Assembly: GCA_018376135.1 (NCBI GenBank) | Contig: JAHABX010000011.1 | Location: 1-64,000, forward strand | Reading direction: 5' to 3' | Length of the DNA: 64,000 bases | Source: Clostridiales bacterium | Lineage (GTDB): Bacteria; Bacillota; Clostridia; Lachnospirales; Lachnospiraceae | Shown: piece by piece, positions 1 to 7,885 of the stretch | How positions within the stretch are numbered: the stretch's first letter is position 1 | Layout: every line of letters starts with the position of its first letter | Notes under the pieces: model-generated | Seen by the model: only the letters and a program-made list of their open reading frames with translations | The model's database searches: none | What the model was told of the DNA's origin: nothing | Position numbers and translations under genes: made by a program

Positions 1-270
1 CGTCTGAGTGAGGACGAAGAGGTTCAACGGCTGTACTATTTAAGACGAAAAGCGCAGCTGGATCATGATTGGATGATGTACTGTATGAAGCAGGAAGGTT
101 TGGAGGCTGGCAGACTGGAAGGTATCGAGACTGGCAGGCTGGAGGGCGAAATGCGTCTTGGAAAACTGATCCTCCGGCTTACGGAGGACGGACGGCATGA
201 GCTGATCCCAAAAGCTGCCTCTGACCCGGAGTTTCGGCAGAATTTATTGAAGGAATACGGACTTATCTGA
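1..270 (+). CDS. Rpn/PD-(D/E)XK-type nuclease, C-terminal fragment
   Basis: The reading frame is open from the first base of the window and ends at TGA, so only the last 89 residues are visible; the catalytic part lies outside. The visible part has a basic/acidic helix (YYLRRKAQLDHDW) followed by the short repeated units EGLEAGRLEG and IETGRLEGE, and a tail ending LLKEYGLI. Such G-R-x-E-G repeats near the C-terminus are typical of the Rpn family (recombination-promoting nuclease, 'PDDEXK family transposase'), common in multicopy in Lachnospiraceae. Family membership rests on this tail alone. It is followed by a strong terminator. Confidence 0.55.
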   Translation, partial: RLSEDEEVQRLYYLRRKAQLDHDWMMYCMKQEGLEAGRLEGIETGRLEGEMRLGKLILRLTEDGRHELIPKAASDPEFRQNLLKEYGLI

Positions 271-285
271 CAGGCATAAAGAGGA

Positions 286-338
286 GGGGGCGCTGCAAAA
301 CAGGTGATTGCTCACCTATGGAGCAGCGCTCCCTTTTT
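286..338 (+). terminator. Rho-independent terminator with nested hairpin
   Basis: An 11-bp GC-rich stem (GGGGGCGCTGC with GCAGCGCTCCC, one G-T pair) is followed by TTTTT. The loop contains its own hairpin, AGGTGA-ttgc-TCACCT, so the structure is branched. It ends the Rpn-like gene. Confidence 0.85.
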
Positions 339-358
339 GCCCCCTAAAACAGAAAAAA

Positions 359-401
359 CCGGAAGGATTCCTGAAATAAAAGGATTCCATCCGGATTTTT
401 T
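359..401. terminator. Bidirectional terminator-like hairpin
   Basis: The arms CCGGAAGGATTCC and GGATTCCATCCGG pair with two internal mismatches. A run of A precedes it and a run of T follows, so it can terminate in both directions. It sits just after the 3' end of cysK, which reads on the minus strand. Confidence 0.75.
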
Positions 402-432
402 CATATGCATCTTTTCAGATCACAATATTTTT

Positions 433-1365
433 TTATCCTCGCTTAAACAGCGGTGTAGAATAATATCGGTCTCCGCTGTCAGGCAGCAGCGCAACGATCG
501 TCTTTCCCGCATATTCCGGCTTCTGTGCATAGGACAGTGCCGCAGACAGAGCTGCGCCGGAGGTGATACCTACCAGCATTCCTTCCTTTTCTGCCAGAAG
601 CTTCGCCGCCTCATACGCTTCTTCCTCTCCTGCCAGATAGATCTCATCATAAAGCTCCGTATCCAGGATCTCCGGTATAAAGCCTCCGCCGATCCCCTGC
701 AGACCATGAGCTCCGGCTTCCCCGCCGGACAACACCGGGGAATTGACCGGTTCGATGGCAATCACCTTTACATCCGGCTTCTTTTCCTTCAGGTATCTGC
801 CCGTTCCGGTCAGTGTTCCTCCCGTACCAACGCCTGCAATAAAAAGATCAACCTGCCCTTCGGTATCCTTCCAGATCTCCGGACCGGTGGTCTCGTAATG
901 CGCCCTTGCATTTGCCGGGTTCACAAACTGTCCCGGAATAAAGCTGCCGGGAATCTCTCCGGAGAGCTCCCTGGCCCGGGCGATGGCTCCCGCCATTCCC
1001 TTACTTCCTTCTGTCAGCACCACCCGAGCTCCATATGCCTTCAGTATGTTCCGGCGCTCCTCACTCATGGTCTCCGGCATGGTCAGGATCAGCTGATAGC
1101 CCCGGGCTGCTGCCAGAGAAGCCAGACCAATCCCTGTATTTCCCGATGTGGGCTCGATGATCACCGCACCCGGCTTTAAGAGACCTCTTGCCTCTGCATC
1201 ATCCAGCATGGATCTGGCAGCACGGTCCTTGACACTGCCTGCCGGGTTCAGATACTCCATTTTACAGAGCACCCTTGCCTGAAGCTTTCGCTCCCGCTCA
1301 AGATTACATACTTCTACTAACGGTGTATTTCCAATCAATTGCTCCGCACTTTTATAGACTGCCAT
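433..1365 (-). CDS. cysK: Cysteine synthase A (O-acetylserine sulfhydrylase)
   Basis: This PLP enzyme makes L-cysteine from O-acetylserine and sulfide in the cytoplasm. Family signatures are all present: NPAGSVKDRAA with the PLP lysine K46, the substrate loop SGNTG (74-78), the phosphate-binding GVGTGGT (178-184) and ITSGAA near the C-terminus. The 310-residue length is normal. An ATG 15 bases further upstream exists, but the best ribosome site (GGAGGAAAG) overlaps it and is correctly spaced for the ATG used here. The purine permease gene lies 55 bases upstream on the same strand without an obvious terminator between, so co-transcription is possible. No T-box or S-box leader was seen. Confidence 0.95.
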   Translation of the reverse strand: MAVYKSAEQLIGNTPLVEVCNLERERKLQARVLCKMEYLNPAGSVKDRAARSMLDDAEARGLLKPGAVIIEPTSGNTGIGLASLAAARGYQLILTMPETMSEERRNILKAYGARVVLTEGSKGMAGAIARARELSGEIPGSFIPGQFVNPANARAHYETTGPEIWKDTEGQVDLFIAGVGTGGTLTGTGRYLKEKKPDVKVIAIEPVNSPVLSGGEAGAHGLQGIGGGFIPEILDTELYDEIYLAGEEEAYEAAKLLAEKEGMLVGITSGAALSAALSYAQKPEYAGKTIVALLPDSGDRYYSTPLFKRG

Positions 1366-1420
1366 CTGCCTTTCCTCCATTCTTCGCTTCTGCAGGAAAC
1401 TGCTTCACCTGCTCCTGCTT

Positions 1421-2848
1421 TTACATGGTTACAAATATAAATTTCAGCGTAAACAGTACCGCAATCACTGTGATCATCAGATCATTCTTTCTGTATTTTC
1501 CGGTAAAAACAGAAATCAGCACGTATGCGATGGATGCAATACCGATACCATTGGAAATAGAATAGGTCATGGGCATCATAAACAGCGCAAGGAATGCCGG
1601 GATCGCGGAGCGCATCTCGCTCATATCCACCTTTGCAAAATTCTTCACCATCAGAACGCCCACATAGATCAGCGCCGGTGCGGTAGCCGCACTTGGGATA
1701 ATGGAAGCCAGCGGACTTAAAAACAGACATACTGCAAAGCAGATCGCAGTCACAAGGCTGGTAAGACCGGTTCTGCCGCCTGCCGCCACACCTGCTGCGG
1801 ACTCTACAAAGGTAGTACAGGTTGAAGTACCAAGCACTGCTCCTGCCACAGTTGCAACAGAATCTGCAGTCATCGCTTTGCTTACATTGACAGGATCTCC
1901 GTTCTCATCCAGCATATCCGCCTGTGCTGCAGTTCCGTAAAGTGTACCTACCGTATCGAACATATCCACCAGACAGAAGGTAATGATCAGGATCACTGCA
2001 CTGAACACGCCTCCGATATGCGGTCCCACAAATGCATTCTTCCACGCGTCCGCACTGAAAAGTCCGGTGATTCCAATTGCACCGAAATCACGGAAGGACT
2101 GTCCGATATTGCTCAGATCCATGGTCGGGACCGTACCCGTCAGCACGTAATAGATCACCGTTGAGATCAGAATACCGATGATCACAGAACCCTTCACCCG
2201 ATGCTGCTCCAGAATACCAATGACCAGAAGTCCTGCCAGTGCAGTCAGTGCAGGCGCAACTGCGGCCCACTCTCCTCCGTGAATGTCCACAAACTGTACC
2301 AGTGTATACTGGTTCGCCTGAATGATTCCCGCATTCTGTGCACCAATAAACGCAATAAACAGTCCGATACCGGCCGGAATAGACTTCTTCAGACAATCCG
2401 GCATGGTCTTGGCAATATACTCTCTGGCGCCTGTCAGGGACAGCGTCAGGAAAACAATACCGGACAGGAAGATGATCACCATACCCGTATGATATCCCTC
2501 GATCACATCTACCCCTGCAAAATACGCACCTGACACAAAGCAGGTACAGAAAAATGCATTCAGTCCCATACCGCATGCCTGTGCAAACGGAAGCTTCGCA
2601 TAGAATGCCATCAGAAGCGTACCAATGACAGCTGCAAGAATGGACGCAATATATACTGCATTCCAGATCTGCCCCAGTGCTGCTCCGTCTGCTCCCAGCG
2701 CTGCCAGCCATCCGTTGGCTCCATCCGCCGCAATCTGATTCGGATTCACAAAAATAATATATGCCATTGCAAAAAAGGTGGTAAGACCCGCCGCAATCTC
2801 CGTCCGAATCGTTGAATTTCTCTCTGTAATTCCAAAAAACCGATCCAT
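1421..2848 (-). CDS. NCS2-family purine permease (AzgA/PbuG-like)
   Basis: A multi-pass inner-membrane nucleobase:cation symporter of the AzgA-like branch of NCS2, expected to take up hypoxanthine/guanine or adenine. Seen: the N-terminal motif DRFFGITERNSTIRTEIAAG and the following TFFAMAYIIFVNPNQ typical of the branch, the helix-pair LVDMFDTVGTL, and about a dozen hydrophobic segments over 475 residues, the usual size. A GTG two codons upstream is only 3 bases from the AGGAG site, so the ATG (9-base spacing) is preferred. No purine riboswitch was recognised in the short leader. It fits the purine theme of the nucleoside island downstream; exact substrate is not readable. Confidence 0.88.
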   Translation of the reverse strand: MDRFFGITERNSTIRTEIAAGLTTFFAMAYIIFVNPNQIAADGANGWLAALGADGAALGQIWNAVYIASILAAVIGTLLMAFYAKLPFAQACGMGLNAFFCTCFVSGAYFAGVDVIEGYHTGMVIIFLSGIVFLTLSLTGAREYIAKTMPDCLKKSIPAGIGLFIAFIGAQNAGIIQANQYTLVQFVDIHGGEWAAVAPALTALAGLLVIGILEQHRVKGSVIIGILISTVIYYVLTGTVPTMDLSNIGQSFRDFGAIGITGLFSADAWKNAFVGPHIGGVFSAVILIITFCLVDMFDTVGTLYGTAAQADMLDENGDPVNVSKAMTADSVATVAGAVLGTSTCTTFVESAAGVAAGGRTGLTSLVTAICFAVCLFLSPLASIIPSAATAPALIYVGVLMVKNFAKVDMSEMRSAIPAFLALFMMPMTYSISNGIGIASIAYVLISVFTGKYRKNDLMITVIAVLFTLKFIFVTM

Positions 2849-2880
2849 ATTCACTTTCTCCTCTCGTTTCTTTATCGGTC

Positions 2881-2927
2881 GTATCCGCGCTCTGACACGC
2901 GAAATCTATGATAAAACGCACGGATAC
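2881..2927 (-). other. Hairpin in leader of the NCS2 permease gene
   Basis: GTATCCGCGC and GCACGGATAC form a 10-bp stem with one G-T pair around a 27-base loop, directly between the stop of the small unknown gene and the permease start. There is no T-run, so it is not a classical terminator; it could stabilise or process the transcript. Confidence 0.4.
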
Positions 2928-3296
2928 TTATACCTTCTGTACCCGATACCGTTTATCCAGAATCTCTGCCAGCTCCTCACCCGGCTCAAAGCAGATCACA
3001 TGTACCCCCTTTTCTGTGTTTACCTTCATAACACAGCAGACAGCCCCGGCTCTTCCGGAAGAATAGTCCCGGGTGATCTTTCCAAGTCGAACCGCATCTT
3101 CTTTCCTGCCCACATGAAAACCCGCAACCTCCTTCATCTCACACAGAAATTTTCTCTTTCTGCGCTGCTTCTGATAGATTGCAGATATCTCCAGCGTACC
3201 ATCCAGATAAATTGTCTCATATTCCTTCTGAAACCCCAGTCTGGACAAAAGCCCGCTCTGAACCTTCACTGCGTATTCACTGTAATTCTCGTTCAT
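2928..3296 (-). CDS. Small protein of unknown function
   Basis: A 122-residue soluble protein with no signal peptide or membrane segment. I do not recognise the family with certainty. The pattern (beta-rich centre, a basic QKQRRKRKF stretch, then VICFEPGEELAEILDKRY near the end) is reminiscent of small bacterial PH-like domains, whose last strand is followed by a helix with this spacing; that is a guess. The start has AAGGGG 7 bases upstream. A strong terminator hairpin ends about 20 bases before the start, so expression would need read-through or a promoter overlapping the hairpin. The purine permease follows on the same strand. Confidence 0.7.
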   Translation of the reverse strand: MNENYSEYAVKVQSGLLSRLGFQKEYETIYLDGTLEISAIYQKQRRKRKFLCEMKEVAGFHVGRKEDAVRLGKITRDYSSGRAGAVCCVMKVNTEKGVHVICFEPGEELAEILDKRYRVQKV

Positions 3297-3315
3297 CTAA
3301 AAACCCCTTTCCCGC

Positions 3316-3352
3316 AAATAAATACCCGGGACATATGCCCGGGTATTTATTT
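3316..3352 (-). terminator. Strong terminator after ilvE
   Basis: A 15-bp perfect stem AAATAAATACCCGGG / CCCGGGTATTTATTT with a 7-base loop (acatatg). A/T flanks on both arms allow function in either direction. It lies a few bases after the ilvE stop. Confidence 0.9.
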
Positions 3353-3355
3353 TTC

Positions 3356-4381
3356 TTACATAATCTCTTTGATCCATCCCTCTGGCGCTTTGATCCGTCC
3401 CATCTGGATACCGGTCAGCGTATCATACAGCTTCCTGGTTACCGGTCCCATCTCATCCATGCCGCTTGGCAGACAGATCTCTGTATCATGGTCTACGATC
3501 TTGCCCACCGGAGAGATCACTGCTGCGGTTCCGCACAGACCTGCCTCTGCGAAATCCTTCAGCTCTTCCTTATTGACCGGACGTTCTTCCACTTCCATTC
3601 CCAGATAATCTCTGGCAACCACCATCAGAGAACGACGGGTAACAGACGGAAGGATACTACCGGACTTCGGAGTTACAAACTTTCCATCCCTGGTTATGAA
3701 CATGAAGTTCGCTCCACCGGTCTCTTCCACGTAAGTTCTGGAAGCCGGATCCAGATACAGATTCTCATCAAATCCCTTATTGTGCGCATCTACGATATTA
3801 TAAAGACTCATGGCATAATTCAGTCCTGCCTTGATGTCTCCGGTTCCATGAGGCGCTGCACGATCCACATCAGATACACGGATCGTGATCGGCTTTGCAC
3901 CGCCCTTGAAGTACGGTCCTACCGGTGTGGTAAACACACGGAACTGATACTCTGTCGCCGGCTTCACTCCGATAATTGCATCACTGCCGAACATATACGG
4001 ACGAATATATAAGGTTGCTCCGCTTCCGTATGGAGGAACAAATGCCGCATTCGCTCTTACCGTCTCAACAACCGCTTCTACAAAACGCTCCTCCGGGAAC
4101 ACCGGCATCTGCAGTCTTCTGCAGGAATCTGCCATACGCTTTGCATTCAGGTCCGGACGGAAGGTTACGACCCTGCCATCCTCCGTTGTATATGCCTTGA
4201 TTCCCTCAAAGCAGGTCTGTGCATACTGAAGTACACATGCACATTCATTGATGACGATCTTCTCGTCGTCGATCAGTGCGCCTTCATCCCATGCACCATT
4301 CTTAAAGTTCGCTACAAACCTCTTATCTGTCTTTGTATAGGCAAAGCCAAGGTTACCCCAGTCGATATTTTTCTTTTCCAT
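3356..4381 (-). CDS. ilvE: Branched-chain amino acid aminotransferase
   Basis: PLP aminotransferase (fold type IV) that interconverts Val, Leu and Ile with their 2-oxo acids. Seen: the group motif TCFEGIKAY (56-64), the PLP lysine K184 in GDIKAGLNYA, and the downstream EETGGANFMFI and SVTRRSLM segments. At 341 residues it belongs to the longer, eukaryote-like bacterial branch. The start ATGGAAAAG has AAGGA 10 bases upstream; a more upstream ATG falls inside promoter-like sequence and is rejected. It stands alone between two terminators with its own good promoter. Confidence 0.95.
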   Translation of the reverse strand: MEKKNIDWGNLGFAYTKTDKRFVANFKNGAWDEGALIDDEKIVINECACVLQYAQTCFEGIKAYTTEDGRVVTFRPDLNAKRMADSCRRLQMPVFPEERFVEAVVETVRANAAFVPPYGSGATLYIRPYMFGSDAIIGVKPATEYQFRVFTTPVGPYFKGGAKPITIRVSDVDRAAPHGTGDIKAGLNYAMSLYNIVDAHNKGFDENLYLDPASRTYVEETGGANFMFITRDGKFVTPKSGSILPSVTRRSLMVVARDYLGMEVEERPVNKEELKDFAEAGLCGTAAVISPVGKIVDHDTEICLPSGMDEMGPVTRKLYDTLTGIQMGRIKAPEGWIKEIM

Positions 4382-4440
4382 AACACCAGTATCCTTTCCT
4401 ATGTATAGTATAATCATGTCTGCGATGACTTATCGTTTTC

Positions 4441-4469
4441 ATAATACGCTTTTCAGAAACCAGTGTCAA
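4441..4469 (-). promoter_or_regulatory. SigA-type promoter of ilvE
   Basis: On the minus strand TTGACA (-35) is separated by exactly 17 bases from TATTAT (-10), giving a leader of about 50 bases before the ilvE start. The leader is too short for a T-box or leader-peptide attenuator. Confidence 0.8.
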
Positions 4470-4490
4470 GACAGCATTGAAATCCGTACA

Positions 4491-4516
4491 AAAAAGGCAG
4501 GTCTCCCTGCCTTTTT
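4491..4516 (-). terminator. Terminator of the NahK-like gene
   Basis: AAAAAGGCAGG-tctc-CCTGCCTTTTT: a perfect stem with a four-base loop and T-run on both strands, just after the kinase stop codon. Confidence 0.9.
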
Positions 4517-4521
4517 GCTGT

Positions 4522-5631
4522 CTACAGATACTGCTCCACGATGGCCTGCATCCGCGCCCACTTTTCTTCCATATCCTTCACCATGCGGAACTGAGTCCTG
4601 CAGCGGTCCAGATTGTGCTCCGGACGATGGATCTTGAAGTAATGATCTCCCTCCAGATAGTCTGTCAGAAAACGGATACCGCATTCCAGCGTCATCAGCT
4701 TCGCTCCCATCGGAAGCATCAGGATCTCCTTCTCTGTAAGGGAGCCCCCGCATCCCTCAATATAACCCTTTGTATACAGGGCGAACAGATCCAGATCGAT
4801 GGATATCCTGGACAGGTCCTTCTCATCCTCAGCTCCGGTATTCGCACCAAAGCGGATGGAATCACCGTAATCATAAAGTGCAGAACCCGGCATAACCGTA
4901 TCCAGGTCAATGACGCAGATGCCTTTTCCGGTCTCGTTGTCGATCATAATGTTATTCAGCTTCGTGTCATTGTGAGTAACCCGCAGCGGAATATCTCCTG
5001 CTGCCAGCATATCACAAAGCACATGGCAGTCATCCTCCCGCTCCAGTACGAACTGAATCTCCTCCTGAACCTCTGCCGCACGCTGACATGCATCTGCTTC
5101 CAGTGCCTTCTTGAACTTCTCCAGACGGTCTACGGTATTGTGGAAATCCGGAATCGTCTCATGCAGGCTGGCTGCCGGGAAACTGGACAGAAGCTTCTGG
5201 AAATGTCCGAATGCAACTGCACTCTCATAGAAATCCTCCGGCTTCTCTACTGCATCATAACTGGATGCATCCTCTACAAAACGGTACATACGCCAGTAGG
5301 TGCCGCCCTCTGTTACGTAAAATGGCCTGACTTCTCTTGTCTGGATCACATTCAGAGCTTCCCTTTCAGGATCCCCGCCGCTCTCACGAATCCTTTCCTG
5401 CAGAAAATCAGTCACGTTCACCACGTTCTCCATCAAACCCACCGGGTCCTTGAAGATCTCATGGTTCATTCTCTGCAGAATATATCTTTTATCCTTCCCT
5501 GCCTCCATGGAACAGGTCAGTAAAAAGGTATCGTTGATGTGTCCGCTTCCGTGAGGTTCAATGCTCTCCATTTTCCCCTCTATCTGAAAACAGTCTGCGA
5601 TCTGCAGCAATTCTTTCTTCTCCATACTCAT
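4522..5631 (-). CDS. APH-fold sugar kinase, N-acetylhexosamine 1-kinase (NahK)-like
   Basis: A 369-residue kinase with the aminoglycoside-phosphotransferase fold. Seen: N-terminal HGSGHINDTFLL (27-38, nucleotide loop typical of NahK-like proteins), the catalytic HNDTKLNN (220-227, D222) and the metal-binding IDLDTVMPG (241-249). NahK-type enzymes phosphorylate GlcNAc/GalNAc at C1 in bifidobacterial and clostridial hexosamine salvage. The next metabolic gene beyond the AraC regulator is a sugar-1-phosphate nucleotidyltransferase, which would use the product; no lacto-N-biose phosphorylase is in the window. The start has AAGGAG 5 bases upstream. Choline kinase-like activity is an alternative. 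Confidence 0.8.
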   Translation of the reverse strand: MSMEKKELLQIADCFQIEGKMESIEPHGSGHINDTFLLTCSMEAGKDKRYILQRMNHEIFKDPVGLMENVVNVTDFLQERIRESGGDPEREALNVIQTREVRPFYVTEGGTYWRMYRFVEDASSYDAVEKPEDFYESAVAFGHFQKLLSSFPAASLHETIPDFHNTVDRLEKFKKALEADACQRAAEVQEEIQFVLEREDDCHVLCDMLAAGDIPLRVTHNDTKLNNIMIDNETGKGICVIDLDTVMPGSALYDYGDSIRFGANTGAEDEKDLSRISIDLDLFALYTKGYIEGCGGSLTEKEILMLPMGAKLMTLECGIRFLTDYLEGDHYFKIHRPEHNLDRCRTQFRMVKDMEEKWARMQAIVEQYL

Positions 5632-5693
5632 AGCCTCTCCTTCCGAACAGATACTTCACCCTTCATGCCTTCGCATAACCTGACGATAATTTC

Positions 5694-5699
5694 ATTATA
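5694..5699 (-). promoter_or_regulatory. -10 element for the NahK-like gene
   Basis: TATAAT on the minus strand about 65 bases before the start of the kinase gene. A -35 match is weak, which would fit activation by the divergent AraC regulator. Confidence 0.4.
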
Positions 5700-5739
5700 G
5701 AGATGCATGTCCGAAAAGTCTTTATCTTTTCTGATATGG

Positions 5740-5804
5740 TTTTTGCATTTTTGATTTTTTTGTATAATATGCCCAAATTATATTTTGCTTTTTTTGCATT
5801 TTTG
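5740..5804. repeat. Direct repeat pair in the NahK/AraC divergent region
   Basis: TTTTTGCATTTTTG occurs twice, perfectly, at 5740-5753 and 5791-5804 (51 bases apart, about five helical turns), in an AT-rich stretch that also holds a TATAAT at 5763-5768. Two same-side direct repeats are the usual layout of AraC-family operators; the AraC gene starts 72 bases downstream. Regulator-site pairing is inferred. Confidence 0.5.
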
Positions 5805-5875
5805 TATTACTATATTATCAAATGAGCTTTCGGATTTGCACAATTGTCTCATTTTCACAAAAGGGAGGTTTACAG

Positions 5876-6778
5876 ATGGATTACAGAGGAATTCGTCCCC
5901 ATGACGTGCTGAAGATTGAAGAGATCTTTTCCATTCATTATTTTGAATACATGAGTGATTTCTATTTTTCAGGAGAGAGCCACGACTTCTGGGAATTTTT
6001 ATGCGTGGATAAGGGAGCCGTGGACGTGTATGCCGGCGACCGCTTTTACTCTCTGAAAAAGGGTGACATCATTTTCCATAAGCCCAATGAATTTCATAAT
6101 GTAAAAGCCAACGGAGAGGTCGCCCCCAATCTGGTAGTAATGTCCTTCTCCTGCACTTCTCCTGCCATGTCCTTCTTCGAAGAGAAGGTCTTGAAGATCA
6201 GTGAATCCGAACGGGTCCTTTTGGGACAGATCATCCAGGAAGCCCGGGGCGCCTTTGACGGCAGGATCAACGATCCGTATCTGGAGCAGCTGATACGCGC
6301 AGAGGATCCGCCCTTTGCCTGCGAACATCTGATACGGATCTATCTGGAACAGCTTCTGATCCAGATGATACGGCGCTACATGGTCCATACCACCCAGATC
6401 AGTCCTCCTATTGTCAAATCCATCAAGCAGAAGGCTGACGGAGAGCTGTTCAACCAGGTTCTCGCATATATGGAGGAACACATCCGCGAAAGCATCTCCA
6501 TCGAACAGATCTGCAGAAGCAATTCCGTGGGACGCTCTCAGCTTCAGAAGCTGTTTCGTACCCGAAGCGGCTTTGGCGCCATCGAATACTTCTCGCGTAT
6601 GAAGATCGATCTTGCAAAGCAGATGATACGGGAGAATCACTACAACTTCACGCAGATTGCGGATGCGCTGGGATTCTCATCCATTCATTACTTTTCCCGG
6701 CAGTTCAAACGGGTATCCGGCATGACGCCATCCGAATATGCGTCCTCCATACAGCTTCTCTCTGACCGCCCCAGGTAG
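5876..6778 (+). CDS. AraC-family transcriptional regulator (cupin sensor)
   Basis: A 300-residue regulator. An N-terminal cupin-like sensor (SGESHDFWEFLCVDKGAVDVYAG, then a metal/ligand barrel signature KKGDIIFHKPNEFHNV) precedes a double helix-turn-helix at the C-terminus (ISIEQICRSNSVGRSQLQKLF and the second helix FTQIADALGFSSIHYFSRQFKRVSGMTPSEY, the AraC signature). The start is set by GGGAGG 7 bases upstream; an ATG 18 codons earlier has no ribosome site. It is divergent from the NahK-like kinase and convergent with the nucleotidyltransferase gene, and probably controls the kinase in response to a sugar. Confidence 0.9.
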   Translation: MDYRGIRPHDVLKIEEIFSIHYFEYMSDFYFSGESHDFWEFLCVDKGAVDVYAGDRFYSLKKGDIIFHKPNEFHNVKANGEVAPNLVVMSFSCTSPAMSFFEEKVLKISESERVLLGQIIQEARGAFDGRINDPYLEQLIRAEDPPFACEHLIRIYLEQLLIQMIRRYMVHTTQISPPIVKSIKQKADGELFNQVLAYMEEHIRESISIEQICRSNSVGRSQLQKLFRTRSGFGAIEYFSRMKIDLAKQMIRENHYNFTQIADALGFSSIHYFSRQFKRVSGMTPSEYASSIQLLSDRPR

Positions 6779-6789
6779 GCGGTCTTTTT
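6764..6789 (+). terminator. Terminator overlapping the AraC stop codon
   Basis: GACCGCC-ccaggta-GGCGGTC followed by TTTTT; the stop codon TAG is in the loop/second arm, so coding and termination signals overlap. Confidence 0.85.
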
Positions 6790-7708
6790 ATCCCCACAGC
6801 TCCTGCGGGTAACAGCCCTGATCCTTCAGATCCTGGATCGCCTTCACAACTACCGGCTTATCCTCCTTATAGGTAACTCCATACCATCTGTCTCTGGACT
6901 TCAGTACAGTTACCTCCGCTTTCTCTTCGCGGATCAGCTCATCTACCACGAACGGAAGGAAATACTCACATTTCAGCGGATTCTTTGGAAGGTTCTCCTG
7001 CAGGAAGGAAGCGAATCTGGCGTTCAGCTCCGGCAGCATGCTTCTGGAAAATCCCCACATATTCATGGATACGATTGCCTCTTCAGGAAGCCCGGTCCAG
7101 GTGACACCATCATCCTCGGTATATGCCGGACCATTTTCCCTGCGCTCAATACGGGTACGCTCAACGATCTTGGTCAGCTTACTGTCTGCATCTGTCTCGC
7201 AGACACCGCGTGCCACGTGACCGTTCTCTGTCAGCGTATTTTTCAGAAGATAACCTACCATGGTATACTGGTACTTTTCCTCATCCCCATGAGTCGTAAG
7301 GAAATCATAGATCATCTGGAATGCCTGCTGTCCATAGTAATCATCTGCATTGATCACTGCAAACGGTCCGTCAATGGCAGACAGACAGGAAAGCACCGCA
7401 TGTCCGGTTCCCCATGGCTTCACTCTTCCCTCCGGAACCTCAAAGCCTTCCGGCAGATTATGAAGATCCTGGAATACATATTCCACCTGGATCTGCTTCT
7501 CCATACGATTACCGATGCTCTCACGGAAATCTGCTTCGTTCTCTTTCTTAATGATAAACACGACCTTCTCAAATCCTGCCTTCACTGCATCATAAATGGA
7601 AAAATCCATAATGATATGTCCCTGACTGTCGATGGGATCGATCTGCTTCAGACCTCCGTAACGACTTCCCATTCCTGCTGCCATAATCACCAATACCGGT
7701 TTATTCAT
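6788..7708 (-). CDS. Sugar-phosphate nucleotidyltransferase
   Basis: A 306-residue NTP-transferase (Rossmann-like GT-A fold). The nucleotide-binding signature AGMGSRYGGLKQ (11-22) begins the protein, and the metal-binding AVINADDYYG follows near residue 110. This subtype is usually found with NahK-like kinases and activates a hexosamine- or hexose-1-phosphate to an NDP-sugar. The upstream in-frame ATG codons are rejected because AGGAGGGG sits 6 bases before MNKPVLV. It ends a few bases from the AraC terminator. The exact sugar and nucleotide cannot be read. Confidence 0.85.
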   Translation of the reverse strand: MNKPVLVIMAAGMGSRYGGLKQIDPIDSQGHIIMDFSIYDAVKAGFEKVVFIIKKENEADFRESIGNRMEKQIQVEYVFQDLHNLPEGFEVPEGRVKPWGTGHAVLSCLSAIDGPFAVINADDYYGQQAFQMIYDFLTTHGDEEKYQYTMVGYLLKNTLTENGHVARGVCETDADSKLTKIVERTRIERRENGPAYTEDDGVTWTGLPEEAIVSMNMWGFSRSMLPELNARFASFLQENLPKNPLKCEYFLPFVVDELIREEKAEVTVLKSRDRWYGVTYKEDKPVVVKAIQDLKDQGCYPQELWG

Positions 7709-7824
7709 AGTTTTCCCCTCCTGATTTTTCTGTTCTGCCGGGAAGTGCTCCCGGCTGTACCGTACTTTAAGTATAATCAGTTTTTCTCCATCCGACAAGA
7801 GCACGATAAGTGCTTTTTTTTATC

Positions 7825-7855
7825 AAAAAAGGCTGCCGCATACGCGACAGCCTTT
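7825..7855 (-). terminator. Terminator of nifJ
   Basis: AAAGGCTGTCGC-gtat-GCGGCAGCCTTTTTT on the minus strand (one mismatch), followed by more T-rich sequence, some 30 bases after the PFOR stop codon. Confidence 0.88.
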
Positions 7856-7885
7856 GATCTTCACAGGATATTAAGACTATTCGTC

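Noticed and set aside
304..1179. Long open frame opposite cysK (and similar long frames opposite ilvE, dnaK, PFOR, glmS)
   Set aside because: These lie antisense to clearly conserved genes, have no ribosome sites and their products show no recognisable domain.
2849..2927. Purine riboswitch before the NCS2 permease gene
   Set aside because: The space is about 75 bases and has none of the conserved loop or junction bases; only a simple hairpin is present.
7805..7885. Small RNA gene after nifJ
   Set aside because: Only a standard terminator is seen; no separate promoter.
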